Origin: Brevibacillus porteri
GTDB taxonomy: Bacteria; Bacillota; Bacilli; Brevibacillales; Brevibacillaceae
Assembly: GCF_003013475.1 (NCBI RefSeq)
Contig: NZ_PXZO01000063.1
Span: 1-41,731 of the forward strand
DNA length: 41,731 bases
Direction of reading: 5' to 3'
The notes under the pieces were generated by a model. That model was not told where the DNA came from and searched no databases. It saw only the letters and a program-made list of their open reading frames with translations. This document shows, piece by piece, positions 8,037 through 14,971 of this stretch (positions within the stretch are counted from its first letter, which is position 1; every line of letters starts with the position of its first letter). The translations under genes were made by a program, and so were the position numbers.

Positions 8037-8066
8037 TTGTATAACACTTACTTTATTTGGTAAAAT
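8037..8066 (+). promoter_or_regulatory. Promoter of the cupin gene
   Basis: TTGTAT (8037-8042), 18 bases, then TAAAAT (8061-8066) preceded by TGG, an extended -10. It lies 35 bases before the cupin start. Confidence 0.55.
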
Positions 8067-8100
8067 TAGTGCAACAATAGTTACTAAGGGAGAGAAAACA

Positions 8101-8478
8101 ATGGAATTATATAGATTCGATAAAGAGATTGGCAAGAGAATTACAAAATTCAATTCCGACTTTATTATGTCTCGGATTATTCAAACTGAAAAGATTGCTC
8201 ATATTGGGTGTATGCATTTAGAAGCGAATGGTATTATAGGCTATCACCAAGCTGTTGTGCCTCAACTACTCCTTATTATGGTTGGTGAAGGGTATGTTAG
8301 AGGCGAAAAAAATGAATATTTTAAAGTTGAAGCTGGAGATGCTGTTTTTTGGGAGAAAGATGAATGGCACGAAACAAAAACGACAATTGGATTAATTGCA
8401 ATTGTAATTGAGAGTGAAGAACTAACCCCTTCATCTTTTATGACTTTTAAAGAGGCATCATCAGTCAAGCCGTTTTAA
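8101..8478 (+). CDS. Small cupin-fold protein
   Basis: A 125-residue protein preceded by GGGAGAG. The stretch GYHQAVVPQLLLIMVGEGYVRGEK followed by VEAGDAVFWEKDEWHETKT has the order of the two cupin motifs (G-x-H ... G-x-x-Y, then G-D ... P/W-x-H-x), so a single-domain cupin is likely. Metal ligands could be His in GYHQ and EWHE. Such domains serve as enzymes, sensors or binding proteins, and the substrate is not visible. The gene is much more AT-rich than its neighbours and has its own promoter and terminator. That is typical of recently gained cargo in a mobile element. Confidence 0.72.
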   Translation: MELYRFDKEIGKRITKFNSDFIMSRIIQTEKIAHIGCMHLEANGIIGYHQAVVPQLLLIMVGEGYVRGEKNEYFKVEAGDAVFWEKDEWHETKTTIGLIAIVIESEELTPSSFMTFKEASSVKPF

Positions 8479-8530
8479 ATGACCGAATCGGAGTGAAATT
8501 AGGTTTTTGACACGATGCCAATAGAAAAAA

Positions 8531-8565
8531 GGCCGTTCCCTAACGCGAGGGAGCGGCCTTATTCT
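8531..8565 (+). terminator. Terminator after the cupin gene
   Basis: GGCCGTTCCCT (8531-8541) and AGGGAGCGGCC (8548-8558) form an 11-bp stem with one G-U and are followed by TTATTCTT. Confidence 0.75.
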
Positions 8566-8851
8566 TAGTCTGGTATATGCTCAAAGAGATCAGCAGGCGT
8601 CAAAAATCCGCGTATCAAAAACTAACTTTGACTTAGCGGGGTGTTAGCGTTTGTTTTACGTAATCTCTTCATGTATTTACGTTGGGCATGCGTTAAGTAT
8701 CGCTTATATCGTTAACACGCGTCATCTAGCGTTAGTTATAGTTGCACATATTTTTATATCGGCTAAAACTAACAAAAGAATCAGACTGTTATTTCGATGA
8801 TTTCTACTGTAATTTTAAAGCATAGCAAAATTACGTAAGGGATGAAATTAC
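8566..8851. other. Non-coding region before integrase 3
   Basis: About 285 AT-rich bases with no credible gene. GTTAGC/GCGTTA-type words recur (near 8644, 8691 and 8730), and TTACGTAA-like sequences occur near 8656 and 8832. These could be binding sites of the third recombinase, but no clean repeat unit can be defined by eye. Confidence 0.4.
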
Positions 8852-9934
8852 TTGATTAATCATGAAGAAGATCAGCATAGATATACGCTTGATGACGTTT
8901 TTGAATTGCTTAAAAGGGTGGAAAATGATTATGTAAGGAGAGAGCAGGATCGAATAGAATTACTCGATGACCTATTCGACATTTTCTATCGCGCTAAAAT
9001 TGCGGAGGGAATAGCGGAGAGAACATTAGAAACATATCGTGAAAACTACCGCTTTTTCTGCGGATACTTAAAAAGCAATGATTTTGAGTTGAAGTTGAAA
9101 AGCGTGACGCCGTCAGTGATAAGAAATTATATTACTTGGATGCTGAAATCAAAACGTAAATGGAATGGTCATTCGCATAAGCCAGAAAAGTATCAGACAG
9201 AGGGTCTTTCACCGGTAACTGTTAATATGCGTCTAAAGGGACTCAGAACCATGTTCCGGTTTTTACATGCTGAAAAACTAATTAATTCTAACCCCTTCGC
9301 TAATATAAAAAATGTTAAGGAGACGGAAGGGGATATAAATATACTGTCAGTAAATCAACTTAAGAAACTTATTCGAGCCCCAGACCGCACTACATATAGT
9401 GGCTACAGAGATTTCTCCATGCTAATTCTCCAAATTGATACTTTTTGCAGAGTTGGTGAAATTGTTTCGCTCAAGAAGAAAGACATCGATTTCGAACGGG
9501 GGATAATACGCCTCAGATCAACGATGACCAAATCGCGGCGATCAAGAGTATTGCCAATATCTGAATACACAATGAGATTATTGAGAAAGTTGATAGACTA
9601 CACGAGCAAAAAATCAAATTCTGAGTACGTCTTTCTAACTGTATACGGAGAAAAAATGAGTGCAAATCATTTTCGAAGTCGACTAAAGAAGTACGCCGAA
9701 GCAGCGGGACTAGATATGCGTATCTATCCTTATCTTCTTCGCCACACCGGAGCAACTATGTTTTTGGAAGCGAATCATAATACGCGGTTACTCCAATTAC
9801 TACTCGGTCACGTCGATCCGCGCCAAGTTCTTAGGTATACACATCTGTCGAGTACCTATATAAAAAGCGAGCATGAGAAACATTCGCCGCTTAATCAGGT
9901 GGTGAAATTAGAAAATCGGGAAAACTATAAATAA
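8852..9934 (+). CDS. Tyrosine recombinase/integrase 3
   Basis: A 360-residue member of the same family as integrases 1 and 2. TTG start at 8852, with AAGGGATG 6-7 bases upstream. It has an extra N-terminal segment of about 25 residues before AKIAEGIAERTLETYRENY. The first catalytic Arg is in DTFCRVGEIVSL; the second block is YLLRHTGATM, where Tyr stands at the position normally held by His in H-x-x-R; LLGHVDPRQ gives the later His and VLRYTHL the Tyr. The end HEKHSPLNQ is a variant of the shared C-terminal signature. It is 2 kb from integrase 2 and more AT-rich than integrase 1. Activity is likely but the His change is notable. Confidence 0.92.
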   Translation: MINHEEDQHRYTLDDVFELLKRVENDYVRREQDRIELLDDLFDIFYRAKIAEGIAERTLETYRENYRFFCGYLKSNDFELKLKSVTPSVIRNYITWMLKSKRKWNGHSHKPEKYQTEGLSPVTVNMRLKGLRTMFRFLHAEKLINSNPFANIKNVKETEGDINILSVNQLKKLIRAPDRTTYSGYRDFSMLILQIDTFCRVGEIVSLKKKDIDFERGIIRLRSTMTKSRRSRVLPISEYTMRLLRKLIDYTSKKSNSEYVFLTVYGEKMSANHFRSRLKKYAEAAGLDMRIYPYLLRHTGATMFLEANHNTRLLQLLLGHVDPRQVLRYTHLSSTYIKSEHEKHSPLNQVVKLENRENYK

Positions 9935-9970
9935 GAGAGGGTTGTAACGAGGAAATGATATAAGTAACAA

Positions 9971-10014
9971 ACGCCCACTAATCGGAGAAATTCCGGTCGG
10001 TGGGCGTTTTTCTA
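9971..10014. terminator. Bidirectional terminator between integrase 3 and the XRE repressor
   Basis: ACGCCCAC (9971-9978) pairs with GTGGGCGT (10000-10007), with a further CGG/CCG pair inside, and is followed by TTTTCT. The convergent XRE gene ends at 10012. Confidence 0.8.
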
Positions 10015-10236
10015 TCCTTTATCGGTTGATTTAAGTTCGATTAATTCAGTAATGTCCGTTATCCCCATTACTTCTGCAATCTTTGCGATGTGCTCTTTAT
10101 TGATAACCGTCCGTGAGCCGCGAACGATCTCACTTATCGTACTGGGGCGGAGCCCTGTTTTCTCCGCTAGATCAGCCTGTGTCCATCCTCTAGCGCGTAA
10201 TTGTTCATCTACCTTAACGATAAGTACAAAGCCCAC
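10012..10236 (-). CDS. XRE-family repressor (divergent master regulator)
   Basis: A 74-residue single-domain helix-turn-helix protein. Helices 2 and 3 are in TQADLAEKTGLRPSTISEI, the Cro/C1-type fold, and the rest is the short five-helix bundle. The GTG start at 10236 has GGAGG 7 bases upstream. It is the only clearly leftward gene in the element and faces a long rightward gene set, like the stl- or C1-type regulator of islands and prophages. Two identical palindromes in the divergent region are its likely operators. It lacks a peptidase or sensor domain, so induction would need a partner. Confidence 0.85.
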   Translation of the reverse strand: MGFVLIVKVDEQLRARGWTQADLAEKTGLRPSTISEIVRGSRTVINKEHIAKIAEVMGITDITELIELKSTDKG

Positions 10237-10304
10237 CGGTACCCCTCCGCAAACTATTTATATCTGTATTGTAAATTATCCGAAAAAATAACGCAATAAC
10301 AGTA

Positions 10305-10358
10305 TTGACGAATTCAAAATAACGTTATACCATATATTAAAATACAATATAACGTTAT
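10305..10358 (+). promoter_or_regulatory. Divergent control region with twin ATAACGTTAT operators
   Basis: The 10-bp palindrome ATAACGTTAT is present at 10319-10328 and again at 10349-10358, 30 bases (about three helical turns) apart. TTGACG (10305-10310) may be a -35 element whose -10 would overlap the first operator (TATACC near 10326), and an AT-rich TATTAAAAT stretch sits between the operators. The first rightward mini-ORF begins at 10378 after AAGGATG. Confidence 0.65.
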
Positions 10359-10377
10359 TCAAAAAGGATGATATAAA

Positions 10378-10485
10378 ATGAGAATGAAAGCCGGAACGTA
10401 CCACCGCCTCTCACTTCGGACGAGACTGCGTTGGATGCTCGCAGTAATCGCGGAGCAGGAACGAAAAGGGATGTGCCGACCATGA
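10378..10485 (+). CDS. Basic 35-residue mini-ORF, first gene of the rightward set
   Basis: ATG at 10378 follows AAAGGATG by 7 bases. The peptide begins MRMKAGTYHRLSLRTRLRW and is strongly basic, ending RKGMCRP. Its stop codon overlaps the next start as ATGA, so translation is probably coupled. No family is recognised. It could be a regulatory leader peptide or a small DNA-binding or excision factor. Confidence 0.5.
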   Translation: MRMKAGTYHRLSLRTRLRWMLAVIAEQERKGMCRP

Positions 10486-10571
10486 ACGCCACTGAACGTG
10501 CTTTGATTGAATTGATCCGGAACGACTCCGAGATAGTCAACACTACGATCGGATGGAGGCCGGGATTATGA
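10482..10571 (+). CDS. 29-residue mini-ORF, coupled to both neighbours
   Basis: The peptide begins MNATERALIELIRNDSEIV and is a likely single helix. Both its start and its stop overlap the adjoining genes by ATGA. Its own ribosome site is poor (AAAAGGGATG is 10-18 bases away), consistent with re-initiation. Function unknown. Confidence 0.45.
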   Translation: MNATERALIELIRNDSEIVNTTIGWRPGL

Positions 10572-10936
10572 CACCGATCACGCTACGATTTTACGACGAC
10601 GAGGTGGAGGATTACTTTACTGCGTCAGGGTGGCTTATCGATGACAAGCATTGCTTTTACGTAGCCAGCGAGGACTATCTGCCAAATCGAATACTCTACT
10701 GGTGCCGCGTTAAGAAGGCGGGAGATTATTACGAGTCAGACCTGCGCGAGCGACCGCTATTCGAGGGGCCGGAGATTACCGAGCATATAGTACAAGCCTT
10801 CGTAGATAAACTCGCAAGCATCAGCGGACTCGACATGATGCGCGAGTACCTCAACTATTCGATATACGGTCATTACTTCAAATACCACGAGATGCTGCCG
10901 GAACAGTTCCGGAGCCAAATCCAAGGAGGAATTTAA
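10568..10936 (+). CDS. Hypothetical acidic protein, 122 residues
   Basis: The start ATG at 10568 is preferred over the in-frame ATG at 10553 because GGAGG (10555-10559) lies 8 bases before it and it overlaps the previous stop by four bases. The protein is rich in Tyr, Asp and Glu (RFYDDEVEDYFTASG, YYESDLRERPLFEGPEI) and has no recognised motif, signal peptide or membrane segment. It sits in the immediate-early position after the operators and is followed two bases later by another unknown gene. Possibilities include an antirepressor or a replication accessory, but nothing in the sequence decides this. Confidence 0.65.
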   Translation: MTPITLRFYDDEVEDYFTASGWLIDDKHCFYVASEDYLPNRILYWCRVKKAGDYYESDLRERPLFEGPEITEHIVQAFVDKLASISGLDMMREYLNYSIYGHYFKYHEMLPEQFRSQIQGGI

Positions 10937-10938
10937 TC

Positions 10939-11238
10939 ATGAAGAATGTGAAGATTTTGGTGTCCTACGATGATACAAATGAATCAATTGTCGCGGATAT
11001 CTTCGATGGGATACTAATCTCCGACCGATACGCAATTACCTACGATAAAATGTCACTTGCGTTCGCAACGGTATCACCGGTTTATGGACACAAGGGGGTT
11101 TACTCTACGGACGCGGAGCTATTCGAGATAGAGGTCGGAGATGATTTTGATATATCGTCTCTTTACCACTTCGGACTTACGGAATTTCTAATGTGCATTG
11201 CAGAGCATAACGTGATCGCCAAAGACATGAACGTATAA
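10939..11238 (+). CDS. Hypothetical protein, 99 residues
   Basis: Starts with ATG after CAAGGAGGAATTTAATC, two bases beyond the previous stop. The protein MKNVKILVSYDDTNESIV... is acidic and predicted soluble, with alternating hydrophobic residues suggestive of beta strands. It has one Cys and no known motif. It probably shares a transcript with 10378-10936. Confidence 0.62.
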   Translation: MKNVKILVSYDDTNESIVADIFDGILISDRYAITYDKMSLAFATVSPVYGHKGVYSTDAELFEIEVGDDFDISSLYHFGLTEFLMCIAEHNVIAKDMNV

Positions 11239-11515
11239 TTACCGCATGCCCGACGATCTTGTGCGGGATAGGCAGCCGCATAAGGGAGGGACTACGTAAT
11301 CATCCGGTAACTGCGCCAACAGAACGGAAATTGATAGCGTAGATGAACGCAAGCGCCGCGCCAACGGCGTTTATTTTTTTGTTCGGAAAGTGTGCGCGAC
11401 GATTTGGCGTACGAATAACAGAGTAGAGGGCAGGTGATCCGCCATGTGAACGGAAGCAAGCGGTCGGATGTCGGACGAGCCAACGGAAAATAAAACGATA
11501 TGGGAGAGATGTTGA
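11239..11515. other. Non-coding stretch with terminator
   Basis: Some 277 bases without a supported gene. The only clear structure is the hairpin near 11354-11380. GGGAGGGAC (11284-11292) and GGCAGGTGATCC (11430) look like ribosome sites, but the frames after them are very short. Confidence 0.4.
11346..11380 (+). terminator. Terminator ending the immediate-early unit
   Basis: CGCCG (11354-11358) and CGGCG (11365-11369), extended by AACGC/GCGTT, form the hairpin, followed by TTATTTTTTT. Confidence 0.65.
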
Positions 11516-11770
11516 ATGGAAAACAAAACACGATACCTTGAAGTTGGATTTGTTTGCTATTGTGGCTGCGGTGAAGTTGAGGAGCTTGATGTCATGATCA
11601 TCTTTGAGGATGACAATAGGTCACTAATTGAAATCCAAGAAGAAATAGGAGTTGAAGACTTTCGAGTATTTCGAGAACTAACAGACCCGATGGAGATAAT
11701 TGAGGCATTAACAGAAAGTCACATTGATATGACTATTAGACTTATGGAAGAAAGTAAGGATTATGAATAA
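11516..11770 (+). CDS. Hypothetical acidic protein with CYCGCG motif
   Basis: An 84-residue protein with ATG 11516 after GGGAGAG. The N-terminal stretch VGFVCYCGCGEVEEL has three closely spaced cysteines, which could bind a metal ion. The remainder is acidic and helical (DPMEIIEALTESHIDMTIRL). It is more AT-rich than the genes around it. No family is recognised. Confidence 0.6.
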   Translation: MENKTRYLEVGFVCYCGCGEVEELDVMIIFEDDNRSLIEIQEEIGVEDFRVFRELTDPMEIIEALTESHIDMTIRLMEESKDYE

Positions 11771-11856
11771 AAACCACGCCGTTAAGCTGGCGGGCTCGCG
11801 GCGTGTTCCCACGGTAAATAAACGATTGTACTACGATATGGACGGAGGGTGAACGA

Positions 11857-12303
11857 ATGCAAGCACGCGATCCACGTTACCAGAAGCTTATCGAGCCAGC
11901 GCGGATGGCATTGGCGCAGAAACATCGATCGCTATCGGAGGGGGGCGGCGGATTTACGCCGATTCCCCACGCCATCTACCGTGAAATAATGCCGGAGCTT
12001 ACCGCGAAGTATGACGGTGCGACCGCTCGGGACGCGTTGACGATCTACATGTACCTCCAGGCGCATGCTCACGGTAAAGAGACGAACGACTTCTATATGT
12101 GGGCGTACCCGACCGTTGAGCAGATTCGGAGAGATACCGGGATTCACGGCGACCGGATCAGACCGCTAGTTTCCGTGTTGGAGACGGAAGGGCTCGTCGT
12201 GACCGCGCTGGTACCTTGGATGGGAAATGTGAAGAAACTCTACCTGCCGCTATACTACCCAAAAACGGAAGAGTCCCATATACGGGATGGCACGGATTCC
12301 TAA
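11857..12303 (+). CDS. Winged-helix protein, probable replication initiator or helicase loader type
   Basis: A 148-residue protein with GGAGGGTGA before ATG. Residues from about 35 read FTPIPHAIYREIMPELTAKYDG, then a helical stretch with DALTIYMYLQAHAHG. Next comes YPTVEQIRRDTGIHGDRI with RPLVSVLETEGLV, the helix-turn-helix and wing of the kind found at the N terminus of phage and plasmid replication initiators. The segment WMGNVKKLYLPLYYP would be the following strand. The length fits only the DNA-binding half of a typical initiator. A repeat that could be its target lies just downstream at 12354-12378. A purely regulatory role is possible. Confidence 0.65.
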   Translation: MQARDPRYQKLIEPARMALAQKHRSLSEGGGGFTPIPHAIYREIMPELTAKYDGATARDALTIYMYLQAHAHGKETNDFYMWAYPTVEQIRRDTGIHGDRIRPLVSVLETEGLVVTALVPWMGNVKKLYLPLYYPKTEESHIRDGTDS

Positions 12304-12535
12304 GAACGGGAACTAACAGAATCCCGCCTATAGGAAAGTAATAATAACGAATTAACAAGAACGAAAGAACAAGAACGATAAAAAGATATCGCATCAATCA
12401 GTCACTACGTTCCTTCTATCGCGAGGTCAGTCATATATGAACTAACACATATCTTATCGCGCAAAGAAAAGACCAATTAAAAACGAAAGAGCCGCCGTCC
12501 CGAAAACGGGAATCGCTCGATAAGGAGGTCGTTGT
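12304..12535. other. Purine-rich intergenic region with tandem repeat
   Basis: About 230 bases with no supported gene. AACAAGAACGA occurs twice with a 14-bp period (12354-12364 and 12368-12378), in a strand-biased purine-rich run. Further on, CCCGAAAACGGG (12499-12510) is a short palindrome before the ribosome site AAGGAGG of the next gene. Confidence 0.5.
12354..12378 (+). repeat. Tandem 11-bp direct repeat AACAAGAACGA
   Basis: Two exact copies separated by three bases, immediately after the winged-helix gene. A possible iteron for that protein or a melting element. Confidence 0.5.
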
Positions 12536-13498
12536 TTGCAGAAGCAGTCGATTCAACACGCAGGACTCACGGCCATCGCCCGCCGGGGCTTCCCGAATCA
12601 CAAGCGTGCACACTATCGCAAACACGCGGAAACGCCGCTCGCCTCTCGTAACGGACTGACTCGCGAAATTACCGACGAGCTCATTTCCGAAGAGTGGGCG
12701 CAATTGGACCATACGAAAGTGGAAGACAAGCCGCTACTCGCGGTCGGCACGTCTGCCCATACGCTAATCAACGGGCGCCCACCCGTGCCAGCGCTACTCG
12801 AGCATCTGGCGGACTACATACTTGCGGAGGATCATTCGCGCGGCCTCAAAAAGACAAGGGTGCCAGACGAGTACGCGGTGGAGGATCGGCCATTCATCGG
12901 GTCAGGTGCGGCGGACTTCGTATTGCTCCGTTATTACGGTCGTCTCCGGATTGGGCCGCGCAACCGTCACCGGATTAAGCGCTGCGAAGTCTGCGAATGG
13001 TTTTTTCTCGACCGGAGTCGGAACAATCGCGCCAAGATATGCGGCGGCACGTGTCTGGCGTATAAGGACAAGATTCGTCAGCGGGTGGGGCGGACGGGCG
13101 ACGAGCGGTTAAAGAAGGATCAGGAGCGACATACGTTAGAGTATCCGTTCTATAGTCCAGTGGAGCTGCGCGAGATACCGTTTTATTCGGAAACTCCGAC
13201 AAAGGATTCGCGGATGGGACGAAATGAGACGCGAGGTAGCGATGATTACGCAAAAGACAACGCGGGAGATATGGACAAGCGGTTTCGGAACGGGAGACGC
13301 GCTCCAAAGTGGGTTCCGGAATCGGAATACGAGGGTAAACGGTACAATCCGAAAGGTAATCCGAGATGGAGAGACGCGGAGGAACCGGGCGAAGTCGTGA
13401 CGTACAACATGCGGGAGGTATCGGCGGAGTGGATGGAGGCGCGCAAATGGCAAAACTATCGGAATCATCGCCACAGTCTGGACAACCGTGTTATATAG
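12536..13498 (+). CDS. CGNR-like zinc-finger protein
   Basis: A 320-residue protein with TTG start 12536, AAGGAGG 7 bases upstream. Residues 1-140 are of unknown fold. Residues 145-180 form a zinc finger: Cys150-x2-Cys153, then FFLDRSRNNRAKICGGTC with Cys169 and Cys173. The FxDxSRN core is the hallmark of CGNR zinc fingers, which bind DNA in regulators, although the C-G-N-R residues themselves are altered. The C-terminal 140 residues are highly charged (RKRR-type clusters, KWVPESEYEGKRYNP) and probably disordered. It follows the winged-helix gene and a repeat, which suggests a DNA-binding role in replication or late control. Function not established. Confidence 0.68.
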   Translation: MQKQSIQHAGLTAIARRGFPNHKRAHYRKHAETPLASRNGLTREITDELISEEWAQLDHTKVEDKPLLAVGTSAHTLINGRPPVPALLEHLADYILAEDHSRGLKKTRVPDEYAVEDRPFIGSGAADFVLLRYYGRLRIGPRNRHRIKRCEVCEWFFLDRSRNNRAKICGGTCLAYKDKIRQRVGRTGDERLKKDQERHTLEYPFYSPVELREIPFYSETPTKDSRMGRNETRGSDDYAKDNAGDMDKRFRNGRRAPKWVPESEYEGKRYNPKGNPRWRDAEEPGEVVTYNMREVSAEWMEARKWQNYRNHRHSLDNRVI

Positions 13499-13507
13499 TG
13501 GGAAGGG

Positions 13508-13538
13508 CTACAAAGGGTTATTTATTTTGCCCTTGTAG
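13508..13538 (+). repeat. Inverted repeat before the second XRE gene
   Basis: CTACAAAGGG (13508-13517) and CCCTTGTAG (13530-13538) pair except for one bulged base. It lies between the zinc-finger gene and the second XRE gene and may be a terminator-like hairpin or an operator. Confidence 0.45.
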
Positions 13539-13580
13539 TTGAGTATGCAGTAGGAAGTTGACTAAAAGGGAGTGAGTGAA

Positions 13581-13796
13581 GTGGTCAAAGTTGATAGTGA
13601 GCTAGTGATTCGGTTGCGTGCAGTAGAAGGGCTAACCCAGGACGAGTTCGGTAGACGGATCAAAGTAACAGGTGGAATGATCAGTGAGATTGAGCGTGGA
13701 ATGAAACAAGTTAGCAGGAAGTTAGCAATCCGGATCGTGGCCGAGTTCGGACTTACGCCCGAAAGCGCGCAGAAACTTCGTGAATTGCCAGCCTAA
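13581..13796 (+). CDS. Second XRE-family helix-turn-helix protein
   Basis: A 71-residue protein from GTG 13581; AAGGGAG lies 9 bases before it, while the in-frame GTG at 13572 touches that site. The helix-turn-helix is LTQDEFGRRIKVTGGMISEI followed by ERGMKQVSRKLAIRI. It could act as a Cro-like antagonist of the leftward repressor or as a local regulator. It stands alone between non-coding stretches. No sensor domain. Confidence 0.78.
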   Translation: MVKVDSELVIRLRAVEGLTQDEFGRRIKVTGGMISEIERGMKQVSRKLAIRIVAEFGLTPESAQKLRELPA

Positions 13797-13876
13797 TTAT
13801 TTTTTGATCATTAAATGATAAAAGGTTGTAATTATCCAATTTAATTTTATGTCAAATGAGGTGAAAAAGTCAAGAG

Positions 13877-14092
13877 ATGACTAATAGCCTTTGGCGCATT
13901 AGTCCCGACCATCTCGCAGCTTATACCGAGGACATCGGAATCATGGCACGAATCCGGCGCTATTACCCTGATGTAGAGCCGACGGCGCGCTACTATCGTG
14001 ACGGTGAACGGATCGCGTTGCAGTATCGCGTGCCCAACCGGAGGAAGCGGTCGATGCGGCGGATACTCGGTGTGGATGTAGACCGCGAATAG
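13877..14092 (+). CDS. Hypothetical basic protein, 71 residues
   Basis: ATG 13877 with GAGGTGA about 12 bases upstream. The sequence NSLWRISPDHLAAYTEDIG ... RYYPDVEPTARYYRDGERI is followed by a basic tail NRRKRSMRRI. The pattern is compatible with a small DNA-binding protein, but no family is recognised. Confidence 0.55.
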   Translation: MTNSLWRISPDHLAAYTEDIGIMARIRRYYPDVEPTARYYRDGERIALQYRVPNRRKRSMRRILGVDVDRE

Positions 14093-14102
14093 CCGAAAAC
14101 TT

Positions 14103-14217
14103 GTACGCAATTAGGCGATTTTGGCGGTTATAAGGCGCGGGGATATCGTAACCTTCCCGTCTATCGGACGCCATCAAAAAGCAAGCTGAAATAGGGCGAA
14201 ATCGTCGTTTTGCGTAC
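14103..14217 (+). promoter_or_regulatory. Structured leader of the cold-shock-domain gene
   Basis: GTACGCAA (14103-14110) and TTGCGTAC (14210-14217) are perfect complements that would close the 115-base leader into a large stem-loop ending about 17 bases before the ribosome site. Structured leaders that respond to temperature are known for cold-shock genes. Here it is only suggested by the pairing. Confidence 0.35.
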
Positions 14218-14247
14218 CAAATACACACATAAAAAGGAGAAATGTTA

Positions 14248-14526
14248 GTGAAAACTTGGAACCAACCTGATCCGTTTCCGTGGATCGCGTCAACCGGATT
14301 CACTTCGCCTCGCCACGAACCAAAGTCGCTGTCAGCCATCGGAAACCGCTGCGGAAAGATGCATTGGTACAACGATGCAAAAGGCTTCGGATTTACTGAA
14401 TGTAACGTGTTCGTTCACTCGCGCAACGTAGTCAGCGGAGAGCTCCGGTCAGGCGCGAAGATCAAATTCGACGTAGCGGAAGGTACGAAGGGACCGCAGG
14501 CCACGAATGTCCAGGTGCTCCGATGA
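14248..14526 (+). CDS. Cold-shock-domain protein with N-terminal extension
   Basis: A 92-residue protein from GTG 14248 (AAGGAG 8 bases upstream; ATG 14242 is too close to it). After about 35 residues of Pro/Ser-rich extension, a cold-shock fold begins at GKMHWYNDAKGFGFTE. RNP1 is KGFGFTE and RNP2 is VFVHSRNV, followed by GAKIKFDVAEGTKGPQATNV. The fold binds single-stranded nucleic acid. Compared with CspA it has a shortened loop before RNP2. It overlaps the next gene by ATGA. A role as RNA chaperone or single-strand binding protein in element replication is inference. Confidence 0.85.
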   Translation: MKTWNQPDPFPWIASTGFTSPRHEPKSLSAIGNRCGKMHWYNDAKGFGFTECNVFVHSRNVVSGELRSGAKIKFDVAEGTKGPQATNVQVLR

Positions 14527-14912
14527 GGCAGGCGCGCGCATTATTAGCGGAAGCGCAACGCCTACAGACGCTTGTTAGCGATGACGAACGATTACGCAAC
14601 GAGTTCCCACGTATATCCCGACCGATTGCCGACACCTTCCGCGACTACGAAGATCATTTCCGCTATCAATGGCACCAAGATAACGGACGCGGACGCCTGT
14701 TATACGCTCGCTACCTTTCTATCGCGCAGGATTTACGCATATCAACGACAATCCTACGTGGTGCAGTCCGGTACAAGAACGCGGGGTCAATCGAGGTCAA
14801 GCGCGCAGAAATACGCCAGGCGGTCCGTAAGTTGGCAGGGCTTATTCGCGATGGAGTGCGGGACGAGCCGGACGAGGTTGAACATATGGGAGCAATTGAA
14901 GCGTTGATATAG
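14523..14912 (+). CDS. Hypothetical helical protein, 129 residues
   Basis: Overlaps the cold-shock gene by four bases (ATGA), so translation is coupled. The protein is mostly helical and rich in Arg, Ala and Glu (QARALLAEAQRLQTLVSDDER; VKRAEIRQAVRKLAGLIRDG), with no membrane segment or Cys. Function is not recognised. Coupling suggests that it works with the cold-shock-domain protein. Confidence 0.6.
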   Translation: MRQARALLAEAQRLQTLVSDDERLRNEFPRISRPIADTFRDYEDHFRYQWHQDNGRGRLLYARYLSIAQDLRISTTILRGAVRYKNAGSIEVKRAEIRQAVRKLAGLIRDGVRDEPDEVEHMGAIEALI

Positions 14913-14971
14913 CGCCAAAGCTGGAGACGGCAGAGGCGTTTATAATCATTAAAAAACGGAGGAGAATATTT

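Noticed and set aside
4644..9934. Recombinase-in-trio (RIT) element
   Set aside because: RIT genes follow each other with overlaps and belong to three separate subfamilies. Here the three are of one family, spaced by terminators, and the third is 2 kb away.
12822..13112. Alternative frames inside the zinc-finger gene (+ strand)
   Set aside because: GC-rich third positions keep several frames open, but only the frame from 12536 has a ribosome site and the zinc-finger motif.
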